Assembly (NCBI GenBank): GCA_947591315.1
Contig: CANQDD010000022.1
Location: 1 to 32,203 of the forward strand
Reading direction: 5' to 3'
DNA length: 32,203 nucleotides
Source: an uncultured Clostridia bacterium
GTDB lineage: Bacteria > Bacillota > Clostridia > UBA1381
Shown: positions 15,538 to 23,291 of the stretch, piece after piece
Layout: the number at the start of each line of letters is the position of its first letter
How positions within the stretch are numbered: the stretch's first letter is position 1
Program-made: the position numbers and the translations under genes
Notes under the pieces: generated by a model
What the model was told of the DNA's origin: nothing
Databases searched by the model: none
What the model saw: the letters and a program-made list of their open reading frames with translations, nothing else

Positions 15538-16407
15538 ATGAATACGCAAATGACAGGAAAAAACCTCGTTATCACGGGGCTTAGGGACTTCGATTTAAAA
15601 CATATATTCGACTGCGGTCAGTGCTTCCGCTGGAACGCGGACGCGGACGGCTCGTACATCGGCGTCGCGCGCGGCAGGGCGCTTCGTATCAGGCAGAGCG
15701 GCGATACCGTCACGCTCTACGATACGAGCGAGGACGATTTTAAGAATATCTGGCATGATTATTTTGACCTCGGCAGAGATTACGGCGAAATAAAAAAAGT
15801 TCTCGCAACTGACGACGTTATGCGCGCGGCTGTTTCGTACGGCGGCGGTATACGCATACTCAATCAGGATTTGTGGGAAACGGTCGTGTCGTTTATCATA
15901 TCGGCGAGCAACAATATACCGCGCATAAAGGGTATAATCGAGCGGCTGTGCGCGCTTTACGGCAGCGAGATCGAGTACGGCGGCGAAATATATTACTCCT
16001 TCCCCGACTGTGAGACGCTCGCGTGCCTTAACGCGGAGGATTTAGCTCCGATACGCGCGGGTTTCCGCGACAAGTATATTATAGACGCGGCAAGGCGGTT
16101 CGCGTCGGGCGATATTTACGAAAAATACATACGCTCGCTTGACGCGGAGGGCGCAAAAAGAGAACTTATGCGCATAAACGGCGTGGGTAACAAGGTTGCG
16201 AACTGTATACTTCTTTTCGGGCTTTCGCACACGGAGGCGTTTCCCGTGGACGTATGGATAAAGCGTATCATGGAGTATTGCTATTTTGACGGTGAAACGA
16301 GCATCAATGCTGTTTCGGAATTTGCCGAAAAGAAATTCGGCGCGCTCGGCGGATTTGCGCAGCAGTATTTGTTTTTCTACGCGCGCGAGGAAAAAATAGG
16401 ATTGTAG
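15538..16407 (+). CDS. 8-oxoguanine DNA glycosylase (OGG1/AlkA-like HhH-GPD)
   Basis: A 289-residue base-excision repair glycosylase/lyase. It has the N-terminal AlkA/OGG domain (about 8-100, with FDCGQCFRW as in OGG1) and the HhH-GPD domain with RINGVGNKVANC, giving the Schiff-base Lys219, and PVDVW, giving catalytic Asp238. The Lys separates it from AlkA-type monofunctional enzymes, so it should remove 8-oxoguanine and nick the strand. The ATG at 15538 is used because the promoter points exactly there; upstream in-frame codons lie within or upstream of the promoter. It is the first gene of a unit continuing with the Cys-rich protein 13 bases later. Confidence 0.92.
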   Translation: MNTQMTGKNLVITGLRDFDLKHIFDCGQCFRWNADADGSYIGVARGRALRIRQSGDTVTLYDTSEDDFKNIWHDYFDLGRDYGEIKKVLATDDVMRAAVSYGGGIRILNQDLWETVVSFIISASNNIPRIKGIIERLCALYGSEIEYGGEIYYSFPDCETLACLNAEDLAPIRAGFRDKYIIDAARRFASGDIYEKYIRSLDAEGAKRELMRINGVGNKVANCILLFGLSHTEAFPVDVWIKRIMEYCYFDGETSINAVSEFAEKKFGALGGFAQQYLFFYAREEKIGL

Positions 16408-16420
16408 AGAGGTTGTATAA

Positions 16421-17026
16421 ATGGTTGTTGAAATGAAACGGACGGTGGCTTATATATGCCCGGTCTGCTCAAACATATCTTCAAAATATCTGACAATTTT
16501 CGATTTTTCGGGCGCGGGTAAGGCGACGTTTGTATGCCCCACCCACGGCTGCCGCGAGAAGTGCGTTACGATCTCCGTTAAGGGCGCGGGCTACAAAATC
16601 AACGTCGAGTGTCCGCTTTGCGGCGGAAATCACAGCTACACATCTTCACGCGGCGGATTTTGGAAGAAAAAGCTCTTGTCGTATAAATGTCCGGCGGCGG
16701 GTATGGATATATTCTTTGCCGGCGACAGTGATGAGGTTGAAATGGCGCTTGAGGATACCGATATTTATTCCGACATTATAGACGAGTATGACACCGGAGA
16801 CGACGCGGTATTCAATACGCTTCTTCTGATAATAGAGCGGCTCAACAAGCTCTCCGACGCGCATCGTATAGGCTGCGTGTGCGGCGGCGAAAAGGCGTCG
16901 GTAATCGTAAAGGGCGGCAGCGTCGTCATTTCGTGTCTGCGCTGCGGCAGGTCGAAAACGATAGCAGCCACGGAGGACAACCTTACGCGCGTCTTAAATT
17001 CCGACCGTATCATCATAGGTAACTGA
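16421..17026 (+). CDS. Uncharacterised Cys-rich, zinc-ribbon-like protein
   Basis: A 201-residue protein that I do not recognise as a named family. It carries several Cys pairs suggesting two or three zinc ribbons: CPVC (13-16), Cys39/44/48, CPLC (64-67), Cys90, CVC (152-154) and CLRC (172-175). Between them is an acidic stretch (about 103-130) and a helix (133-146). No enzyme motif, signal peptide or membrane helix is seen. AGAGAGG lies about 8 bases before the ATG. It is wedged between a DNA glycosylase and an aldolase gene in the same direction. A role in nucleic-acid binding is only a guess from the ribbon-like Cys pattern. Confidence 0.8.
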   Translation: MVVEMKRTVAYICPVCSNISSKYLTIFDFSGAGKATFVCPTHGCREKCVTISVKGAGYKINVECPLCGGNHSYTSSRGGFWKKKLLSYKCPAAGMDIFFAGDSDEVEMALEDTDIYSDIIDEYDTGDDAVFNTLLLIIERLNKLSDAHRIGCVCGGEKASVIVKGGSVVISCLRCGRSKTIAATEDNLTRVLNSDRIIIGN

Positions 17027-17080
17027 AAATATATTAAATTAACATATATTTTATCAAATTTATAAAGGAGGAATGTTGAA

Positions 17081-17944
17081 ATGTTAGTTTCAGCTACAGA
17101 CATGTTAAACAAGGCAGTCGCGGGAAAGTACGCGGTCGGTCAGTTTAACATAAACAATCTTGAATGGACAAAGGCAATCCTCGCCACGGCGGAGGAAAAC
17201 AAGTCGCCCGTTATTCTCGGCGTAAGCGAGGGCGCGGGTAAATATATGACGGGCTTTAAGACCGTCGCGGCTATGGTTAAGGCTATGATTGAGGAAATGA
17301 ACATAACCGTTCCCGTTGCGCTTCATCTCGATCACGGTACTTATGAAGGCTGCTACAAGTGCATAAAGGCGGGATTTTCGTCAATAATGTTCGACGGCTC
17401 GCACTTCCCCATTGAGGAAAACATCGAAAAAACAAAGGAGCTTGTAAAGGTAAGCCACGCTATGGGCATGTCGATCGAGGCTGAGGTGGGCTCGATAGGC
17501 GGCGAAGAGGACGGAGTTGTCGGCATGGGCGAAATTGCCGATCCGAACGAGTGCAAGAAAATCGCGGATCTCGGCGTTGACTTCCTTGCGGCAGGTATCG
17601 GCAACATTCACGGCAAATACCCCGCAAACTGGAAGGGACTTGACTTTGACGCTCTCGCAAAAACAAAAGAGCTTATCGGCGACCTTCCTCTCGTTCTTCA
17701 CGGCGGCACGGGCATACCGGCGGATATGATTAAGAAGGCAATCTCACTCGGCGTTGCGAAGATCAACGTTAACACCGAATGTCAGCTTTATTTCCAGGAA
17801 GCTACGAGAAAGTACATCGAGGCGGGCAAAGACCTTGAGGGCAAGGGCTTTGATCCGAGAAAGCTGTTGGCTCCCGGCGCGGAGGCTATAAAGGTAATCG
17901 TAAAAGAAAAGATGGAGCTGTTCGGCTCCGTCGGCAAGGCTTGA
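17081..17944 (+). CDS. fba: Class II fructose-1,6-bisphosphate aldolase
   Basis: A 287-residue zinc-dependent aldolase that splits fructose-1,6-bisphosphate into dihydroxyacetone phosphate and glyceraldehyde-3-phosphate in glycolysis and runs in reverse in gluconeogenesis. The zinc ligands are recognisable in HLDHG, EAEVG, NIHGKY and LHGGTG, and the phosphate loop in NVNTE. Length is typical of the short class II (Firmicutes) enzymes; tagatose-bisphosphate aldolase activity is the alternative. AGGAGG at 17066-17071 precedes the ATG. The 54-base AT-rich gap upstream shows no promoter I would assert, so it may be read from the glycosylase promoter. A strong terminator follows. Confidence 0.95.
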   Translation: MLVSATDMLNKAVAGKYAVGQFNINNLEWTKAILATAEENKSPVILGVSEGAGKYMTGFKTVAAMVKAMIEEMNITVPVALHLDHGTYEGCYKCIKAGFSSIMFDGSHFPIEENIEKTKELVKVSHAMGMSIEAEVGSIGGEEDGVVGMGEIADPNECKKIADLGVDFLAAGIGNIHGKYPANWKGLDFDALAKTKELIGDLPLVLHGGTGIPADMIKKAISLGVAKINVNTECQLYFQEATRKYIEAGKDLEGKGFDPRKLLAPGAEAIKVIVKEKMELFGSVGKA

Positions 17945-17961
17945 TTTACCGCATAACGGCG

Positions 17962-17998
17962 CACCCCCTGTCATACTATAACAGGGGGTGTTATTTTT
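17962..17998 (+). terminator. Strong Rho-independent terminator of fba that contains the next gene's ribosome binding site
   Basis: A 10-bp GC-rich stem (CACCCCCTGT and ACAGGGGGTG, 17962-17971 and 17981-17990), 9-base loop CATACTATA, then TTATTTTT. The 3' arm holds AGGGGGTG, one base from AGGAGGTG, eight bases before the ATG at 17999, so the folded hairpin would hide this site. Confidence 0.85.
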
Positions 17999-18853
17999 AT
18001 GAAAAAAATGCGCTTTATCCTTATTCCCGCCGCGTGTCTGTTCTTGGCATGTCTTGCCGTAATCGTTTACACCGTGCGGGGCGGTTACACAACGGCAATC
18101 GGCGGCGGCAGGGAGCTTTTGATAGTCATGTACCACAGCGTTATCGCCGACTCGTCGCGCGCGGGCAAGTATGTCGTGACGCCCGACACGGTCAAAGAGG
18201 ATATTATGTATCTGAAAAATAACGGTTATTCGTTCGTAAGCGCCCAGGAGGTCATAGACTATTCTGAACATGGCACTCCGCTGCCGAAAAAACCTGTGAT
18301 GCTCACCTTTGACGACGGTAACTACAACTTTTACAGTCACGTTATGCCGATACTGGAGGAAACGGGCGCAAAGGCTGTCTGCTCCATTGTCGGAAGCTAT
18401 ACCGACGAGTTCAGCGAGAGCAACATAAAAAACGCGACGTACGGGTATCTGCGGTGGAGCGAGGTGTACGATATGTATTTGTCGAACCGCGTCGAGGTCG
18501 GCAATCACTCGTACGACTTTCACTCGGTCGATAAGGGAAGGAACGGCGCGCAGAAAAAGAAGGGTGAGAGCGACGAGGAGTATAAGCGCGTATTCTGCGC
18601 CGATACGGAAAAAGCGCAAAACCGATTTTTGTCAAAGACCGGTTTTGCGCCGATAATTTACGCGTACCCGTTCGGCGCGTACAGCAAAGGCACGACCGAA
18701 TGGCTGCAGGATATGGGATTCAAAATGAGTTTTTCGTGTACGGAGGGCATAAACACGGTGACGAGCGATCCCGACTCGCTGTTTATGCTGAAACGTTTTA
18801 ACCGTCCGTCGGGGCTGTCGTCAGCCGACTTCTTCGAGCGATGCGGACTTTAG
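17999..18853 (+). CDS. Polysaccharide deacetylase (NodB-type, membrane-anchored)
   Basis: A 284-residue CE4 family deacetylase with an N-terminal signal-anchor (about 5-26) and an extracytoplasmic NodB domain. TFDDG (103-107) gives the catalytic base and metal Asp; HSYDFH (170-175) gives the two metal His; YPFGAYS is the third motif. Substrates in this family are peptidoglycan, chitin-like or other N-acetylated glycans; relatives such as PdaA act on spore cortex, but the substrate here is not known. The ATG at 17999 abuts the fba terminator, whose 3' arm supplies the ribosome binding site. Its TAG overlaps the stop codon of the convergent GH28 gene. Confidence 0.9.
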   Translation: MKKMRFILIPAACLFLACLAVIVYTVRGGYTTAIGGGRELLIVMYHSVIADSSRAGKYVVTPDTVKEDIMYLKNNGYSFVSAQEVIDYSEHGTPLPKKPVMLTFDDGNYNFYSHVMPILEETGAKAVCSIVGSYTDEFSESNIKNATYGYLRWSEVYDMYLSNRVEVGNHSYDFHSVDKGRNGAQKKKGESDEEYKRVFCADTEKAQNRFLSKTGFAPIIYAYPFGAYSKGTTEWLQDMGFKMSFSCTEGINTVTSDPDSLFMLKRFNRPSGLSSADFFERCGL

Positions 18854-20055
18854 TCCTCGTCGCTCGTCACGTTTACATTTACGGTGACAAGGTTGTCAAC
18901 ATTTTTCGTTTTCATGCCGTACCTTCCGTGCGCCGTGACGTTTTCCAAATATATGTTCTTAAAATGTCTTTCGGGCAGTCCGCAGATATATATTGCGTTT
19001 CCTGCAACGGTTTTGAGACGTATGTTCTTAAAATATATGTCCTCAATAACGGGCGTTGTTTCATCAATAGGTATGGGAGCGTCCGCGTCAAACAGTTCCT
19101 CGCCGTAAAACGCGTCAATGTAAAGCGCGCCGCGAAACCATTTTGTGTCGGTTATCTCTGTATTTCTGTTGTCAAGTGTGCAGTTTTCGTAGTGTATATT
19201 CCTTATGTACGCGCCGCGTCCGCGCACGGTCTTTACGCTCGCTATCGAGTGGGTGTCGGTAAAACGGCAGTTACGCACGTACACGTCCTTTACGCCGCCC
19301 GACATCTCACTGCCCATTGCCACGCCGAAGCCGCTCTTAAATTCACAATTCTCAATCGTTATGTTCTCGGACGGTATATTTACTCTGCGTCCTATTGTGT
19401 CTCGTCCCGATTTTACCGCTATACAGTCGTCCTGGCTCGATATTAGCGAATCACGTATCACAACGCCGCTGCACGAATCAATGTCTATGCCGTCGCAGTT
19501 GTACACGTTGTATTTTTCGCCGTTTTCGTCATATTTCGTATGAACGCCGATATTTTCTATCAGCACGTTTTTGCAGTAGACGAGGTGCAGTCCCCACGCG
19601 GGAGACTGGCGCAGCGTTACGCCGCGAATCGTCAGATTTTCGCAGTTCCTTATGCAGACTATTCTGCCGCGTTTTCCCTTCCCTTCTTCAATTTCCTTAT
19701 GAAAAAGCTCGACTCCGTTCGCGTCAAGCGTACCCTCGCCTTCTATCGTTATATGGCGGTAGAGCGCGCCGTCGGTGTTTATAAGCGACGCGTAGCAAAG
19801 CTGCTCGTACCCCTCGTACGGGCAGCCGACAATCGGGAAATCGTTAAGATCGCCGCTGCCCAAAAGCTTTGAATTTTTCGCAAGGTACAGCGTCATATCG
19901 CTTTTAAGATATATCGCGCCTGTTATAAACGTACCTTCCGGCACGTACACGGTACCGCCCCTGCCGCACAGGTCTATTGCGCGCTGTATCGCGCGGGTGC
20001 ATACCGTTTTGCCGTCCGATACCGCGCCGTAATCGGCTATGTTGAAAATACCCAT
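18850..20055 (-). CDS. GH28 family glycoside hydrolase (polygalacturonase-like, atypical active site)
   Basis: A 401-residue right-handed beta-helix enzyme of the polygalacturonase family. The N-terminus (FNIADYGAVSDGKT) is the usual pectin-lyase-fold cap, and the three catalytic Asp are present in NCDGID (Asp188) and SQDDC (Asp209, Asp210). The usual GHG loop is replaced by SGFG near 241-244, and the RIK-like segment reads SVK (273-275), so it may cut something other than polygalacturonate. No signal peptide is seen, so it probably acts inside the cell on imported oligosaccharides. It starts 10 bases after the LTA synthase-like gene with AAGGGGT ahead of the ATG. Confidence 0.88.
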   Translation of the reverse strand: MGIFNIADYGAVSDGKTVCTRAIQRAIDLCGRGGTVYVPEGTFITGAIYLKSDMTLYLAKNSKLLGSGDLNDFPIVGCPYEGYEQLCYASLINTDGALYRHITIEGEGTLDANGVELFHKEIEEGKGKRGRIVCIRNCENLTIRGVTLRQSPAWGLHLVYCKNVLIENIGVHTKYDENGEKYNVYNCDGIDIDSCSGVVIRDSLISSQDDCIAVKSGRDTIGRRVNIPSENITIENCEFKSGFGVAMGSEMSGGVKDVYVRNCRFTDTHSIASVKTVRGRGAYIRNIHYENCTLDNRNTEITDTKWFRGALYIDAFYGEELFDADAPIPIDETTPVIEDIYFKNIRLKTVAGNAIYICGLPERHFKNIYLENVTAHGRYGMKTKNVDNLVTVNVNVTSDED

Positions 20056-20065
20056 AATTTACCCC

Positions 20066-21997
20066 TTATTTGTTTGTAAGCTGGTAGTATTCGATATAGT
20101 TGTAATCGCGCAGGCTGTCGGACTCGTTCACGTCGTTTTCGTGCCACACACCGCCCGCGTCGTAGTGTCCCATTACGTTAATCTGCGGTATTTCCGCTTT
20201 AAGACGCGAGGTAAAGCTGCCGACAGCGTTTTTCGGAAGTCCCGCCGTGTCAAGCACGAGGTCGGAGAGATAATTTGGACTTGTCTTTATGCCCGTTTCC
20301 TCTTTTATATCGTAGTTCGCCCATATTACAAATGGAACGGTATAGCGCTTTTGCAAATCCTCCGCCGAAAGGTTCAGCAAAGAATTGCCGTAAAGTTCCT
20401 CATAAAACGCCTGTTCGACCGCCGGCTGATGGTCTCCGAAAATTACGACGATTGTTTTCTCGCCGTAATTTTTCAAATTCATTATAAGCTCCTCGAACGC
20501 GCTGTCGCTCTCTTTTATGAGCGACAGATACTGCTCGGCTTCACTGTAGCTGCCCTGCATATCGGTTATGGTAACGGTCGGGAACTCGTCTCCTTCATAC
20601 GTGTAGCCGCCGTGATTCTGCATTGTAACGTTAAACAGGAACAGCGGCTTGCTCTTTTCCTTGGTTTCGAGATACTTCTCTATTGTGCGGTACGAGGTAC
20701 GGTCGCTCAAATAGTATCTCACGTACTCCCATTCATTCTCCGGCACGAGCTCGCTCATATTTTCCATGCTCACAAACTCGTCAAAGCCCAGATTGCGGTA
20801 CACAGCTTCCCTGTTCCAGCAGCGGGCATAGTACGGGTGCAGCGCGACCGATTTGTACCCGTTTTCCGAAAGGTACTCCGGCAGCGCGCTCGGAAAAGGC
20901 TTTGATATGTACTGAAGATACGGCGTCGAACCCGCGGGCAGCAGTCCCATTGAAAGTCCCGTCAAAAATTCAAACTCCGTATTGCACGTATAGCCGCCGA
21001 AAGGTGACACAAGAAGCTCGCCCTTTATCGCGTTGTTGGAAATTTCTCTTGTAAAAGGCATGTAGTCCTCGCTCGTCTTGAAGTCACCCACCGATTTCAA
21101 GTCGGAAAAGCTTTCGTTCATTATTACGATTATATTGGGCTTGTCCGCGTCGGCGGGGAACGGCGCGCCGCTCTCCTTTAGAAGCGCTTCGGCTTTCGTG
21201 CTGTCGTAACCGTCCGGTCTTTCGAGAACCATTCGCCGCGCGTTTATGTAAAAGCTGTATGCCGTGCCGTGAGTGTTGTTCGCGTGGTACTGGTCGAAAA
21301 AGTCCATATCTATATCGGAATAATCCTGCACCAATATCGCAGCGGCAAATATTGCCGCGAACAGTACGCCGCTTACGGGCAGAATGATATTCTTAAATCT
21401 GAACCTCGGCTTATAAGGAAATTTTACCAAAAGCGCGATAACCGTCGCCGCCGTTACAGTGGCGGCGATTATCGGATAACGCATTTCAAACGTGTAGTGC
21501 TGTGCCACCTGTGCCGCTGTGCCTATGGCGAGTATGTCGCCGGGTATAAGCGGCGTGCCGCGCAGTATATTTATCACAAAGCACGCGAGGTTAAACAGGT
21601 ACGACGCGCCGACCGCAGCAATCGCGCTTGCGCGGAAGCTTCTCGTCGCGGCGAGTATTATCGCCATAAACGACGCGTAAAACATCATGTTTATAAAGAA
21701 TATTAAAAACGAATACTCCGGCTTGCCTGCGAGCATCATCGATATTTGCATACAGAAAAACGGCGTAAGCGCGAACAGCGTTATGCCGATAGCTTTCCGC
21801 AGACCTTCGGATATGTCAAATTCAAATACCGCAAGTCCCCAAAAGCACAGCACAAGAATATACGACGAGATATAGGCAAAAACCTCAAACACACCGTCCG
21901 TCGTAAAAAGATTGGTACCGACTCCCACAAGCGTCCACATCGCGAGAGCCATAATTGTGCCGAACAGCACATACTGCCATTTCTTTAGCTTTATCAT
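20066..21997 (-). CDS. LTA synthase-like sulfatase-superfamily membrane protein
   Basis: A 643-residue alkaline phosphatase/sulfatase superfamily protein. Several N-terminal membrane helices (roughly 8 to 225) are followed by an extracellular catalytic domain from about 287: MNESFSD (metal Glu295), GYTCNTEFEF with the likely Thr337 nucleophile, and FGDHQP near 500 for metal binding. This is the LtaS layout, in which glycerol phosphate from phosphatidylglycerol is added to lipoteichoic acid; other phosphoglycerol or phosphoethanolamine transferases share it. The start is the ATG at 21995-21997, with GGAGG 7 bases upstream. It lies 22 bases after the Ctp protease gene in the same operon. Confidence 0.87.
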   Translation of the reverse strand: MIKLKKWQYVLFGTIMALAMWTLVGVGTNLFTTDGVFEVFAYISSYILVLCFWGLAVFEFDISEGLRKAIGITLFALTPFFCMQISMMLAGKPEYSFLIFFINMMFYASFMAIILAATRSFRASAIAAVGASYLFNLACFVINILRGTPLIPGDILAIGTAAQVAQHYTFEMRYPIIAATVTAATVIALLVKFPYKPRFRFKNIILPVSGVLFAAIFAAAILVQDYSDIDMDFFDQYHANNTHGTAYSFYINARRMVLERPDGYDSTKAEALLKESGAPFPADADKPNIIVIMNESFSDLKSVGDFKTSEDYMPFTREISNNAIKGELLVSPFGGYTCNTEFEFLTGLSMGLLPAGSTPYLQYISKPFPSALPEYLSENGYKSVALHPYYARCWNREAVYRNLGFDEFVSMENMSELVPENEWEYVRYYLSDRTSYRTIEKYLETKEKSKPLFLFNVTMQNHGGYTYEGDEFPTVTITDMQGSYSEAEQYLSLIKESDSAFEELIMNLKNYGEKTIVVIFGDHQPAVEQAFYEELYGNSLLNLSAEDLQKRYTVPFVIWANYDIKEETGIKTSPNYLSDLVLDTAGLPKNAVGSFTSRLKAEIPQINVMGHYDAGGVWHENDVNESDSLRDYNYIEYYQLTNK

Positions 21998-22019
21998 CAA
22001 AACCCCTCCGGAAATTTCT

Positions 22020-23219
22020 CTACCGTTCCTTTACCCTTTCCACCGCTTTTTGAAGCTGTGTATCCTCGCTCCGGTCAATCGTTGACACGTACGCGTTCCC
22101 GTATTTTTCGGGAAGCGGTACGCTTATATCGGGTTCTATGCCCGTTTCGTGTATACATACGCCGTTTGGCGTGTAATACTTGGCGGACGTGACCGATATG
22201 CCCGAACCGTCCGTAAAGCTGTAAACGTTCTGTACTATACCCTTGCCGTAGCTTGTTTCACCGATCACCTCGGCTCTGCCGTAGTCCTTGAGCGCGCCCG
22301 TGAACACCTCCGACGCGCTCGCGCTGCTGCCGTTTATCAGAATTGTCATGGGTATGGGCTCATTTTCGGCGTCAGATGTGTAATCGGTTCTCTTGCCGCT
22401 TTTGTCCTCGGTGTACGTTATAATACCCTCCGGCAAAAGGTAGTCCGCCATTTCGCAAGCCTCGTCGAGTACGCCGCCCGGATTGTCTCTTAAATCAAGT
22501 ACAATGCGCTCCGCGCCCACTGCTTTAAGACCTTCCACTGCTTCCTTAAACTCGTCGGACGTGCTTTTTTCGTTGCTGCCGGACGCCATATTAAAGCCGC
22601 TGACGCGTATATAGCCAACGCCGTCCTCTATAAGCTCGGATTTGACCGATTGCTGAGATATGCTGCCGCGCTCGACGGTCATGTTTATTTCCTCCGAGCC
22701 GTCCCTTAAAATCCTAAGCTCCACCGTCGTGCCCGCCTCGCCGCCGCGTATATGCTCAACGGCTTCGTCAAGAGAACCGCCCGTGTACTCTTCTCCGTCC
22801 ACGGCGGTTATAATATCGCCCGGAAGTATGCCCGCGTTATACGCCGGTCCGTCCTCGTAAGCCGATATTACCTCTATTTCATCACTGTCATTCACCGTTA
22901 CAATCACACCTATACCGGTATATTCCTCATCTATCGCATCGTTGTACGAGCGGAACAGGTCGGCGGGATAATACGCCGTGTACGGTTCGTTAAGCGACGC
23001 GACATACGCCATAGCCGAATATTCGTCCGCCTCATTTTTATCGTAGTCGTAAAGATATGTGCCGTCAAGCACGGCTTTTACAAGTCCGAGCTTGCTGCTC
23101 GCTCCGTACGCCGAAATCATAGCCGGATATACGAAACGCACGCACGCAAAAACCGTTACGGCACACGTTACCGCCGCCGTTACAGCAACCGCAGCCGCAA
23201 TCTTTCCTTTTGTCTCCAT
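22020..23219 (-). CDS. S41-family C-terminal processing peptidase (CtpA/CtpB-like)
   Basis: A 399-residue serine protease with an N-terminal signal-anchor (about 8-30), a helical N-domain, a PDZ domain (about 100-180) and the S41 domain. The nucleophile is Ser301 in NGSSASASE, and the base Lys326 in SYGKG. Family members cut C-termini of envelope proteins; in Bacillus, CtpB also signals in the SpoIVF pathway, and this gene lies in a sporulating genome, but no direct link is shown here. AGGGAGAAG precedes the ATG. It begins only 12 bases after the terminator of the CdaR-type gene, so it has no obvious promoter of its own. Confidence 0.9.
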   Translation of the reverse strand: METKGKIAAAVAVTAAVTCAVTVFACVRFVYPAMISAYGASSKLGLVKAVLDGTYLYDYDKNEADEYSAMAYVASLNEPYTAYYPADLFRSYNDAIDEEYTGIGVIVTVNDSDEIEVISAYEDGPAYNAGILPGDIITAVDGEEYTGGSLDEAVEHIRGGEAGTTVELRILRDGSEEINMTVERGSISQQSVKSELIEDGVGYIRVSGFNMASGSNEKSTSDEFKEAVEGLKAVGAERIVLDLRDNPGGVLDEACEMADYLLPEGIITYTEDKSGKRTDYTSDAENEPIPMTILINGSSASASEVFTGALKDYGRAEVIGETSYGKGIVQNVYSFTDGSGISVTSAKYYTPNGVCIHETGIEPDISVPLPEKYGNAYVSTIDRSEDTQLQKAVERVKER

Positions 23220-23231
23220 AATCTTCTCCCT

Positions 23232-23277
23232 AAAAAAACGGCTGCCGCGCCTTCACTACAAAGCTTGCGCGGCAGCC
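23232..23277 (-). terminator. Rho-independent terminator of the CdaR-type regulator gene
   Basis: GGCTGCCGCGC and GCGCGGCAGCC form a perfect 11-bp stem around a 16-base loop; on the minus strand it ends with seven T residues (23238-23232). It lies 14 bases after the regulator stop and 12 bases before the Ctp start codon, so the ctp ribosome binding site follows at once. Confidence 0.88.
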
Positions 23278-23291
23278 AACGCTATTCGCAT

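Noticed and set aside
17027-17080. Promoter directly upstream of fba
   Set aside because: The AT-rich gap gives many partial matches, but the best -10 (TATAAA) overlaps the ribosome binding site, and others have poor -35 boxes.
17744-18619. A 291-codon minus-strand open frame across the fba end and deacetylase
   Set aside because: It would cross the strong fba terminator and lies over genes with intact catalytic motifs; no recognisable protein.
20039-20905. A 288-codon plus-strand open frame
   Set aside because: Antisense of the LTA synthase-like gene; no start signals or motifs.
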